Of a DNA stretch of 64,000 bases, positions 29,301 through 41,300 are shown one piece after another. Position numbers and translations under genes: made by a program. The notes below the pieces were generated by a model. The model did no database searches and had not been told where the DNA came from. It saw only the letters and a list, made by a program, of their open reading frames with translations. Position 1 is the first letter of the stretch. Each line of letters starts with the position of its first letter. Source of the stretch: Ailurus styani (lineage: Eukaryota > Chordata > Mammalia > Carnivora > Ailuridae); contig LNAC01000279.1 in NCBI GenBank assembly GCA_002007465.1, positions 2,210,169 to 2,274,168 of the forward strand, written 5' to 3'.

Positions 29301-32300
29301 CGGGGAGGGGGTCTCCGACCCAAGGACATGAGGTTTTCCCAGGGCTGAGTCACAGCTCGGAGAAGAGAGGCATCCGAGAGGAGAAAACACAGTGGATCGG
29401 AAAGCAGCGGCCGCCGGAGCCCTGGACGCCAGGCTCCCCGCTCCCGCCGCTGACCACCCCGGAAACCGTGCTTGTCAGCGGACGGCATCAAGTACGAGAC
29501 CAGAATAAAGTCATCTTCAGGTTCGCCACGTCTCAAGAAAATGTAGTTCCCACGCGCATCTCCTCTGGAAGTTTTCCAAGTTTTGAAGTGGGGAGTAAAG
29601 CCAAGAATGCAGAGGGTTCAGGCCCTGGGAGAAGGGGCTCCTCAAGGTGATGTCAAAGGAAAGTTCAAGGGCGCCTGGGTGGCTCAGTGGGTTAAAGCCT
29701 CTGCCTTCAGCTCAGGTCATGATCTCAGGGTCCTGGGATCGAGCCCTGCATCGGGCTCTCTGCTCAGCGGGGAGTCTGCTTCCTCCTCTCTCTCTGCCTG
29801 CCTCTCTGCCTGCTTGTGATCTCTCTCTCTCTGTCAAATAAATAAATAAAAATCTTTAAAAAAAAAAAGGAAAGTTCAAGAACACGTCCTGTGCCCACCT
29901 GGACAGAGAAGAGCCCCGACAAGAGGAGGCGGGGAGCTTCTGGGGGCCACGCAGCACCGACGCGCCTCCTGGCAGACGGGGCGCCCGGGGCTCAGGCAGG
30001 TGTGGGCCGCGGCACCCGGAGAGCCGAGCGGGGCGACAGTGAGGCTCGTGTGCTCGGCCAGAAAGAGCGGCCCCAGAGGAGCCCGGCGATGGCAGCTACA
30101 CATCAGCTCCGCACACACCAGGTGATGCTCATCCTGACAACAGGCTTGGCCGCGCGGTGAGAAGCATGGATAGGAGGCGGGGGTGCGGGGTGGGAGTCGG
30201 CGGGGAGCCCAAACCTGGTGCTTCAGGGGTGAGTTAAGGGGGAGGATTTTCAGTTAGAAACGGGAGGAAAGCAGCAGGATCAGAAAGCAGCTGCCCGAGC
30301 GGAGAGGGGATGGGGCGGGAAAGGCAGTGGTTTGCTCCAAGCCTCTCAGCACCCTCCACATGGAGCTGGACACACAACTTGACATACAAAAGCAACGTAA
30401 GAGTAAAACAGAGGCAGGAAATCTTGCCATAGACCAAATAATAGCAAAACCTAAAATACATATATAACAATTGTAGAAATAAGACTCTCCCGGGAAATGG
30501 GTGGGGGCCGCTGGCGGGAGAGGGTGTCTGTGAAGTCCCGCGGCTGCTTCTCTTCTCGGAAACACGTTTTGAGAAGCAGAAACACGTGTGCACAGAGACG
30601 CCCTAGGAAGAGGCCAAACCCTGCCTCCCGACGGGCACTAGGTCACGACGGGGCCCGCGGTGGCCGCTCCTGCTCTCGGGGAGGGGCTGTGTTACCCTCC
30701 GTCCCGTGTGCGTTGGGGGCACAGACATGGGGCAGGACGGGGCCGGTCAGGGACAGCCCGGGAGGGACCGCCGCCGCCCTGCTGCCGTGAATGGCGCTGG
30801 CCAGAGCGACAACGCGAGCCAGGACGGACAGCGGTTTTCTCCATAAAACCGACGCTGACAGTGTCTGACGCAAAAACAGAAAATGTCACTGGTTAAGTCA
30901 CTCTCCCCCATTACCTGAAGCCCAGTAAGAACCAATCCCCCGCAAAAAAGAAAAAAGGGAAGAAAGGAGCCCAGAGCAGCCCAAATAGCTACGATAAAAA
31001 TCACACGGACCACGTCCAGGTTTTACTCAGAGAGCACCTGCACCCGTTCGCCCTTCTGCTGCAGGCCTGCGGCAGCTCGCACCTCCGGCTCCCTGGCCCT
31101 GCCGCCCCAGAAGCCAGCTGGGCAGGAGCGCGACGGGGAGCAGACAGACGCCCGGCGGACGGAGGGGCCGCCGAGCGCCGGGGCAGAGAGAGCCCGCGGG
31201 CCACAGGGAGGGCAGGTGTGTCCACCTGTCTGCCCCACAGCGCTGGGGAGGGTCCCACGCCTGTTCGGGGTCCAAGGGAGAGATGCTGAAATACAATCCG
31301 TGTGTTTGCCAGCTACACTAATCCCTTCTGTCCGAAAGAAAATTCAGGCAAGTAGAAAACTTTCTTCTTTTCATTCCTTAAAGGTGGGTTTATTCATCTG
31401 AGCGAGCGAGCAAGCACGCAGCAGGGAGGGCCGGGGGGAGAAGGAGAGCGAATCCCAAACAGACTCCCCGCTGAGCGCAGAGCCTGACGCGGGGCTCCAT
31501 CTCACGACCCTGAGACTGTAACCTGAGCAGAAATCATGAGTCAGAGGCTTAACTCACTGAGCCACCAGGCGCCCTGGAAAACTTTCTTCTTAAGCATCAT
31601 AAGGAAAGCACCTCACTTGAAGGTGTCTTTCTCTAGAAGCAGAACCCTGTGGTGGCGGGGGGGCTCACGCTCATGGGCGTGGTAAACGGGGAGCTCCAGG
31701 GAGAGCGGGCTGCTGGGATCTAGGGACAACGCCAGCAGAGTCCGGTTCCTCCTCTACCCACGCTGGGCCTGGTGAGACCCCTTGTGCCCAGATGACAAGG
31801 CCCCCCGCCCCAGCTCAACTCTGTCCAGCAGCGAGAGGCAGTAAGCCCTAGATTGGCGGCGCCAGCCCATGCCCCCCCCAAGCTCTCTCCCCCACCAGGC
31901 CCTCTCNNNNNNNNNNNNNNNNNNNNNNNNNNNNNNNNNNNNNNNNNNNNNNNNNNNNNNNNNNNNNNNNNNNNNNNNNNNNNNNNNNNNNNNNNNNNNN
32001 NNNNNNNNNNNNNCGCCAGGCCCTCTACACCCCCCCCCACCAGGCCCTCTACCCCTTCCCCCCTCCAGGCCCTCTGGCCTCTGCTGTCTGCTTGCGGGAG
32101 ACACAGGGTCTCCGGGGCTGTGGGAAACACCGGTGCAGGCTAAAGACAAAGAACGAACAGAAAGAATCTGCATTCCTAAACATGAGCGAGTAAGAGAAAC
32201 ATGACCTTTCTGACTTAAACCTAGCTAAACACGGAAAACAAGGGTGCGTGCATGCGTGTCCGTGACCGACGGCGGCCGGGCAGAGCACCGGCCTGACCTC

Positions 32301-35300
32301 GTCTCCCGCAGGGCACAGAGAGCAGCACGGGCTCGGCCGGCACACACAGCACGTCCACCTGCCAAGCGGCCTCCCGCGCTCTCGGACCGCACTCCCCGGG
32401 AGGGGGGAGGCCGAGGGCCGGACGAGCACACGGGCCTCCTTGGGGCAGGGCCTCCCCTGGGCAACGGGGAGCGCGGAAGGAGCAGCCGGGCTCAGCTTTG
32501 CCCTCAGGCCGTGGGAGGATGTGCAGGCAGGGCCCCGGCCCCGGCAGGTGCACCGCACCCCGGAAGGGCCTCGTCGCGGTCGGTGGGCAAGACCCACCTG
32601 TGGGGTGTGCGGGCAGCCTCCCTGGGGGCGGGGAGGGCGCATCCACACGGCCTCGAGTCTCCCGAGCCAGAGACAGCTACACGGTCCAACGTTCAGTTGG
32701 ACGACTGTGGCTGCCGAGGGGAAGGGGTCAGGGTGACTTTCTTCCCGCCTCCTCAGACTTTCTGAACTGGGCGACTTTTTCACACCGAGGGAGACAAAGA
32801 GCCCACAAGAGACTGGACGCTGACACTGAGGTTAAGTGGAGGTCGCTGCAGGAAAGCCAGCTTGAGACAAGGGATCTCCAGGCAGAGGGAAGAGCTCAAG
32901 CCTGGCCCTCCCGTGCCCCACGTGTGTGACGCGGCCCCAGACCTCCCACGGGAACAGCACACGCACCTGCGAGTTCTGGATCCGGATCGTGCCGGGCGAC
33001 AGCGCCTGTGTCACTACTTGGCCTTGAGGAGTGACCACTGTGACGGGCTGGTACACTGTGCCACCTCGAGAAGGAAGAAATTAAAGCACTCTGAGGTCTC
33101 CAAGATTTAAAACCATATTCTCAATATACTTAATACACGCAGGAAAGGAATAAAACCTCTAGTCTCACGTGGTTTTTAAATTATTTCAAATGACCAATAC
33201 TTTGCTGGCTGACTTGTCACTGTAAACTATTCCAACAACTTCCCTGGACAAGCAGTGCCCCAGCATCTACGGTGAGGCCTGGCTCTGGGCAGGGGAGGGG
33301 CACCGTGGGAGGGGTGCGGGCCACTGGGCTGGAGGTACGCCATTGTGCGGGGGACGGGGTGCCGTGCAGCGGAGCAGGGTGGTGTGCGAAGAGGGGCAGG
33401 GCGGTTTGCTGGCGGGGAGGGGGGCAGGGCGGTGTGTGGGGGGCAGGGCGGTGTGTGGGGGGCAGGCGGTGTGCGGGGGGCAGGGCGGTGTTCTGGGGCA
33501 CGGGCATGATGGGGGCACAGCGTGGGGCAGGAGGTCAGGTGCCCCACCGCCCAGGGCACAAGGGCTTACTTGGATTCCAAAATTCCCTCTTTTGTTGCCT
33601 CTATTTCCTACTTTCCGCACAGTTAACAGTATTAAAGGACCCGGCGATTGGTGTGAACTATTTTTTATCAACGTCTTTTTGGATCAAACACGCCTTCATC
33701 TTCCCGGGGAGGTTTCCCTTCACACCATCATGTGAGGCTTTTCGGTGTAAACTACCCCCTCCTCCCAGGCCCCATTCCGTCTTCATGATCATCTTCTACG
33801 TGCGATGCTCGACACACCCCAGGGAACCGCAGGATCCGTACCCTCCTGTGATGCTCTCCACTAATCAAGTAATACTAGAATTTTTATTTGTTCGTCAAAT
33901 GTTAATGACACCACCTAAGCTCCCCCAGGTGCTGCCAAGACTCCAACGAACAGCTATGTCATCTGCAAATTACAACTGGTTTTTGCTATAGATTGTCACT
34001 CCTATATAAAACCTTTCCTCCCAAAATTTCTTGGTAGGGAAACATGGTTTGCATCAACTATTTGTCACTGGGAATTAAAACAAGAAACAGGCATTCAATT
34101 CTAAGGGTTCTAGATTTTGCCACTATTTCAGGAACTGGCGTTAATTAGAAATTAGACTGACGCACTTCTCTGTTCTAGTGGGAAGGACTTTTCCACAAAA
34201 GCTTTCGGCCTGAGCAGCCCTTTCCCGGTCCCTACCTGCCACCGTCGCCATGGTGACGTTCCCCTGTTGCAGCGCAGATGCCGGCACCACGATTCCTTGG
34301 GGGCTGAGCGTGCCTGAGATGGCGCTCTGAATCTGCTGGAAGCCAGAAACAGACAGTCAGGGGTTGTGGGAAAACAGAAAAGCCACCTTGCGTATCTGCA
34401 AACCAGGAGATCCAAGACTGGCCCAGTATCGAATACAATCATTGGTACTGAGATACTGGTTTCAATCTGGAGCCCAGAAGGTTCTCTTTCAGCTCGTCAT
34501 CATACTAGACATCATCAAAGAGGCGAGCCCCCTGGTGTTCCTGTCTGTGGAGGGCTGGGTAGGTCTGGGCCTGGCCTGCAGCAGGTTCCACACCAATGAC
34601 CGTGAACCCCACAGCCAGATCCCAGCCATCTGAAGTCAGGTGCAGACGGGCTAACCTAGCCATTCACGGTGACGGCTGGATTGGTGGCTGGCAAGGGGAG
34701 GGCGCTGTGCACCTGGTGTCCAGGCACAGGGCCTGGCACCCAGCAGGCACCCAGCAGGCACCCAGGTCTTCGGGCAGCTAAACAGCATCAGTGTCAAAGA
34801 CAATTACTGTGCAGGCTGCCACTTCAATTTGAACGTATGTATAGAGCTCTGGGAGTACACATAAAGCCCGCCACATTAACTTGGTTAGAATACAAATTAA
34901 TTCATCCAAGTCAGTAATCCAGGCTCCCACCATCAAGAACCTGAAAACAGAGGAACAAAAGGAAACCAAAGCAAGCAGAAGGGAGGATAGAATAAAGATC
35001 AAAGCAGAAATCAATGAAACTAAAAATAGAAAAATAGAGAGCAATGAAAAAAGAGCTGGTTCTTTGCAAAGATCAATACACTGACAAACTTCTACAAGAC
35101 TTAGGGGAAACGAAGCGAGATGACTAAGCGCCAGTGTCAGGAAGGGAACGGAGAGCACCGGAGACCCTACACACGTCAGCGGGCGCGGAGCCCACTCGGC
35201 ACATGAGCCTCTGACGTCTGAGATGGAAGCTGGTGCGAGACCGGACCCCTGAACGGCCCTACAACCATGGACGCCGATTTCATGACTTGAAAGCTCGAAA

Positions 35301-38300
35301 AGGAAATCTGCAGGTCCAGCTCGTGTCACTGAAGAATTCTATCAAACACGTAAGGAAGTAACACCAATTCTACACGGTCACTTGCGGAAAACAGGAAAGG
35401 AGGGAATACTCTGTAAGGCTCACTAGCCTGGAACCAAACCTAGGCAAAGCCTATAACAAAAAGAAACCACAGACCAACATCCCTTAATACAGACACACGA
35501 ACGCTTGACAACATATTAGCAAACAGAATCCAGGAACCTACATAAGAAGAATTATGTGCCATGATCAAGTGGAGTTTATTCCAGGAATGCAGGGCTTGTG
35601 CAGTATTCAAAAAACCAAGTAATGGCATCTACGACCATGTTAATATGAGAAAGGAGAAAAATCACATAATCATATCGATTCACGCAGGGAAAGCATTTGA
35701 CAATATTCCACGTAACAGAAACTCCTAGAAAAACAGGAATGGAGAGGAAGAAAAACTTGATGAAGAGCATCTAGAAAAAACCTGCCACTAAAGCTGTAAT
35801 GACTAGTGAAGGCAGAATGCTGTCCCCTGAGATTGGGAACAAGGCAGGATATGCACTCTCACCAATCACATTCGAGACAGTACCAGATGTTCTAGCCAAC
35901 ACGAGAAGGAAAGACAAGGAAACAAGAAGCACACAGATCAGAAGGAAGGAACAGAACTGCTCCGATCTGCAGATGACATCACCAAATAGGTAGAACATCT
36001 TAAGGAATCTATGGAAAGGACCTGCTAGAACTAAGTAAGGATGGAGTTCGGCAAGGTTGCAGGATGCTACATAAACATACAAAATCAACTGTATTTCTAA
36101 ACATCAGCAGGGACACTGAAAAGTGAAAAATACAACACAATTTGTCATTGCTAAAAAAAGAAGAAGAAGAAAAGAAACACCTAGGTGTAACCTAAAAACA
36201 CACATGCAGGACTTACATCACAAAACTATGGAACGCCTATGAAAGAAATGACAGATGAGTAAGCAAACAGAGACACGTACCAGGTCTGTGGACCGGAGGA
36301 GTCAACAGAAGAAAGACATCAATTCCCCCCAGAACCAGATACAGGCTTAAAGTGATTCCTATCCAAATCGCAGTTAACACTGTTCGGTTGATACAGACAA
36401 GATTATTCTAAGACTTCTACGGAAAGGAACTGGAATAACTAAAATGAGTTTGAAAAAGAAGACGATGGTGGGAGGAAGCTGTCTACCAAAATGTGAGACT
36501 GGTTAAATAGCTACGGTAAGAAGATCAGCTGCTGTAAATACAAGGATCAGTGGGACAGAACAGAGAACACAGCACAGACCAACAAAAAGACACCCGGCTG
36601 AAGCGGACAATGTCGTAGGAGCCATTCGAGGGAGCACCTGGAACAGATGGTGCTGGAGCTCTGGACATCCAGGGCACAACACGGAGCCTCGGCCTCAGCC
36701 CTCATACTTGATACAACAGTTAACTCAAAATGGGTCGTGGATTTAAGTGTGAAATATAAAACCTTTAGAAAAAAAAAAAAGAAAGAAAAACAAACAAACA
36801 AACAAAAACCTAGAGAAAAATCCTGGGGACCTGGGGCGGGCAGAGTTCTTACATTTACCACCAAAAGCACAGCTCATCAAAGAAAAGCTGATAAGTGGGG
36901 CTTGATCAACATTTAAAATGTTTACTACGTAAAAGACCCTGTTAAGAGGATGAAAAGATAAGCTACAGCCTTGGGAGAAAATCTTCACAAACTATTGAGC
37001 CCATAAAAGACTCGGATCTAGAATATTCTCAAAAGTTGACAGTTTAAAAAAATCCAATCAGAAGATGGGCAAAAGACGTGAGCCGGACAGACAGATGGCA
37101 ACCAAGCTCGTGAAAGATGGTCACCGGCCAAACACAAAGGGACAAACACACTGTGATCCCCTCCCGTCAGGTCCCAGACTGGTCGAATTCACAGAAGTAG
37201 GATGGTGGGAGCCAGAGGCTGGGGAGGGAAGAACGAGGAGCTGGTGTCTCGGCCCTAGAAGATGGAAGGTTCCAGAGACGGATGGTGATGACGGCTGCAC
37301 AACAGTGTGAATATGCTGAATGCCACTGAACTGTACCCTTAAAAATGGTTAAGACGGTACACTTTAGGACACTTTTAAGAAATACTTTAAAAGCCCCGTT
37401 TGAGAGCAAAAGGACAGCAGTGAATGGTCCTCCATTGTCCAGGGCTGGGATCCAGGGCCCGGTACGCAAGTGGAGGCCCCAGTCCACTTCCTGCGTGAAG
37501 CCCAGAGGGACTGTCCTGGCCGCAGGGTGGCCGCAGGATGAGGTCACCGAGCCTGAGGTCACTCAGCCCAGGCACTCTGGAGGCAGTACCCGTCGCCCCT
37601 GCGGACCCTCCAGGCACCGAGAAGCAGAGCAGGACCCACCACCGATACCTGGGACTGGACGGGGGAATACGGGCTTCCAGGTTCTCCGCTCAGGAGGGTC
37701 TCACTGTTCATCTTCGTCTTCAGACAAGCAATGTAGCGACTGCAGAAGTCTTTGCACAGCTCATTAACCTTTTCCAGCTCAAGAAGATGAATACGCAAAA
37801 CCTGGATCGCTTTTACCATCTAGAAGCAGAGAAAGCCAAAGACCTTCAGACGAGAAAATGGCAGCGTCACGGGAAGTTCGAACTCTCAGCACGGAACCAC
37901 TCCTGGTCCTGACCTTGAGCGCGTGGGGCCCCGGCGTCCGCAGGGCCACCGGCAGAAGGGGGACAGCGTAGGAAAGCCCGCGGCACGGCGCGGCACTCCA
38001 GCGCCACGGATCTCGGGCATTTCGGCCGCATCTGGTGGGGGTCCCCGGCCATCCCCCGCGAGCCCCCGCACCGGCAGACAGCCCAGCCCTGACCGGCCCC
38101 ACCGCCGCCCCGCTCCGCAAAGAGCAAGGTGCTTGCCTCCCCCTGCTCCCGTGTCTTCCTCTGTCTGGGGACGAATCCATGCCCGCCTCACAGGTGGCTC
38201 TTCATTTCGATAAAACTTGATTTACCGACTCTGCCTTTCATGGAATGTGCTTTTGGGGTCAAGCCTAAGAACTCTTTCCCTAGCACTAGATGAGGCCTTT

Positions 38301-41300
38301 TAAGATCTTTCTAAAAGAAAAAAAAAAAAAAGATCTTTCTAAAAGTTCTACCGTGACTTTATTGAGTCACTAAGTTGCGGGTAACCTGCCCCACGGCAGC
38401 AGACACCGGTCTGTCCCAATCAGCACCACGTGCCTGGGAATCCACAGCCCAAAGCCCAGAGCCTTCCCCTGGGACCCTGGTGGCATAATTGGTCTGTACT
38501 TGTGGGATGAACCAGCCAAGCTGTCAGCAGGGTGACCACGCCCCACGGCCTGCTAGGCCCTCTGCTGGAACACCGATGTTGAGGGCAGAACTGAGTCCCC
38601 AGCCCGGGGTGGCACAGGCACAGACGAGCTCCCCTGAGCCCGACAGTAAAGGTCATTCGAGAAGCCCGGGTGGAAGGTGTGGGGACACTCAGGTCACACA
38701 TACCGGAAGGCATTTCATAAACTCCCGGACTCTCCCCTTCAGCACAACTACATTCTCGAGTTCTGATTGGAAGTTTCAAATTTATTAAACAGGTTTTAAA
38801 GTCAGAAACACTAAAAAAATAAGAACATTTCTTTCACTTACTAAATTGTCGGTTTCCGGATCTTCACAAAAGAAGGGTTTCCCTTCCTTCTCTTGCTTCC
38901 TTACAAAATTTTCAATATCTACATCAAAGCTGGCGGAAGTCGTGCCTTCAGAGCCCTGCGTAGATTGTTCGCATTTTTCAAACAACAAAGCTAATAATGG
39001 GAATAGCGGATGCCTGGGGGAAAGAAATGTTAAAACGAATGTCCTACATTTGCATGAGAGGATTTTCGGACGCACGCGTGCATTCGTTTACAGGACAGCT
39101 TTGCTGAGACATCGTTCACAGTGTATCCACTGCAAGTGTACAACACAATGGGGTCTGCTCTGTTCACGGAGGGGTGCAACCATCACCAAGGTCAATGCTG
39201 CAGCACTTTCATCATCCCGCAAAGAAGCCCTGCAGCCATCAGCGGTCACTGCCCATCTTCCCCCAAACCCCCGCCCCAGGCCACCACTACTGATTTTCTG
39301 CCTCTGTGGATTTGCCAGGGTTCTAGACATCTAAATGGAATTACATAATACGTGCCCTTTGGCATCTAGGTTCTTTCACTTAGTGCGGTGTTTTCTAGGC
39401 TCATCAATGTTGTAACACATATCACCACTTTGTTCCTTTTGGTGGCTGAATAATATTCCATGGTATGGACAGACCAGCTTTACAGTTTTAAAATTTACAT
39501 TTAGATCTATACTCCCTTTTGAGTAAACTGGTTTTTGTTTTTGTTTTTGTTTTTGTTTTTGGAAGATTTTATTTATTTGAGAGAGAGCACAAGCAGGAGG
39601 GAAAAGCAGACTCTCCGCTGAGCAGGGAGACTGACACAGGGCTCGATCCCAAGATCCCGGGATCAGGACCTGAGCTGGAGGCAGATGCTTAACCGACTAA
39701 GCCCCCCAGGGTGCCCCTTGAGTAAACTTCTGTACAAAGCGTGAGATCAGGTCAAGCATCTTCTTTCAGTGTATGAATGTCCAATTCTTCCAACACCATT
39801 GGTTGGAAAGTCTACCTCTATTCCCCTGAATTGTCTGCATCTTTGTCAAAGATCAAAGAAATCCTGTTTTGGTACATCTACTTCTGGACTGTCTATCAGT
39901 GCCTCTGCTCCAAGCCCTTCACCATCATTAGCGCGTCCTCATTACTCTAACAGCATAATAAGTCTCAAAATCCAACTTTATTCTTTTCAACACTGTTTTG
40001 GCTGGTCTAGTTATGTTGCCTTCCATATAAAATTCAGAATTAACGTGTCTATATGTACAAAACTATCTTGCTAAGGCTTTAATTGCAATTATGCTAAATC
40101 TACAGGTCGATTTTAGGAGAAAAGACATTACTATGTTGGGTCTTCCAATCCATGAACATGGTATGTGTCATCATTTATTTCGGTTTTCTTTGACTGGTGG
40201 CATCAGCATTTTATAATTTTTCAGCATAAAGTTTCTGTGTTTTGTTAGATTTATATCTAAATTTTTTGGAGCTCTTGTAAATGGTTTTGTCTTTTTAAAT
40301 TTTCAGCTTCCAATTGTATATTACTCACACAGAAATGGGACTGGTTTCTGTGTGTTGCCCTTGTAATGAGTGACCTTACTAAACTCACTTACCCAGTTCC
40401 GGAAGGTTTTTGGTAGAGTCTCTGGGATTTTCTATGTAGACAATCACATCGTTTGTGCACAGAGCCAGTTTTAGCCCTTCCTCTCTAATCTGGTATGCCT
40501 TTCTTTCTTTTTCTTGTTTACTGCCCTGGCTAGGACTTGCATTATGGTGCCAAACAGGAGGAGTCAGAGTAGACATCTCTGCTTTATGGCCGGTCTCGGA
40601 GGAAAACTATCTTTGGCCATTAAATATGATGAGAGCTACAGATTTTCTGATGTCGCCCTTCATCAGGTTAGGAGAGTTTCCCTCCATTACCACCTCGCTG
40701 ACAGCTTTTAATCATAATTAGCTGTTGATTTTTGTCAAATACTTTTCTGTATCACTTGGTATGATCATGTTGGGGTCTCACTAGTTGATCTTTTGACAAA
40801 TCAATCAGTTTGAGTTCTCGGGATAAACTCCACTTGGTCAGTGTATGTTATTCTTTTCATGTGTCACTGGATTAATATTTTATTAATGATTTTTATGTTT
40901 AGGCACACATACTGGTCTTTGTCTGGTTTTAGTATCAGAATGATGTGCTGGGAGTCATTCCCTCTTCCCTTACTGGATTCACCAGTAAAACTACCTAAGC
41001 CCGAACATTTCTTTTTGCAAGTCTGACTGAAACGTACATTTATAGTCCAAACTTTTTTTTAAGGTATCAGGAATAACACCTTAATTTGACAAACTTCTCA
41101 CCCCTGTGGTTATCACATCAAACCTTACTATTCTGCCTAGATGACAGCTCTAGCATTCCATTTAACAAGGTTCTCGATTCCTGTTATTCCAGTTAAAACC
41201 CCCATGTGTTGCATCTCATCGCTACCTATAAATGGCCTGCTTGTCCGCGTCCATTGGCGTCTGGGACCCCACGGGTGGGGGGCTCACTCCTTCCACATCA

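Larger units (their letters stand above)
27357..32966 (-). other. PKNOX1: PKNOX1 intron between coding exons 6 and 7 (largest within CDS)
   Basis: 5.6 kb. It contains SINEs at 29670 and 31370 and a C-rich tandem repeat with an assembly gap (31880-32075). CpG-rich patches occur at 28850-28960, 30640-30780, 31070-31250 and 32240-32600. No further exon was recognised. Confidence 0.85.
39014..41225 (-). other. PKNOX1: PKNOX1 intron between coding exons 2 and 3
   Basis: Almost entirely an old L1 in the same orientation as the gene (39075-41100), with one SINE inserted in it. Confidence 0.9.
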
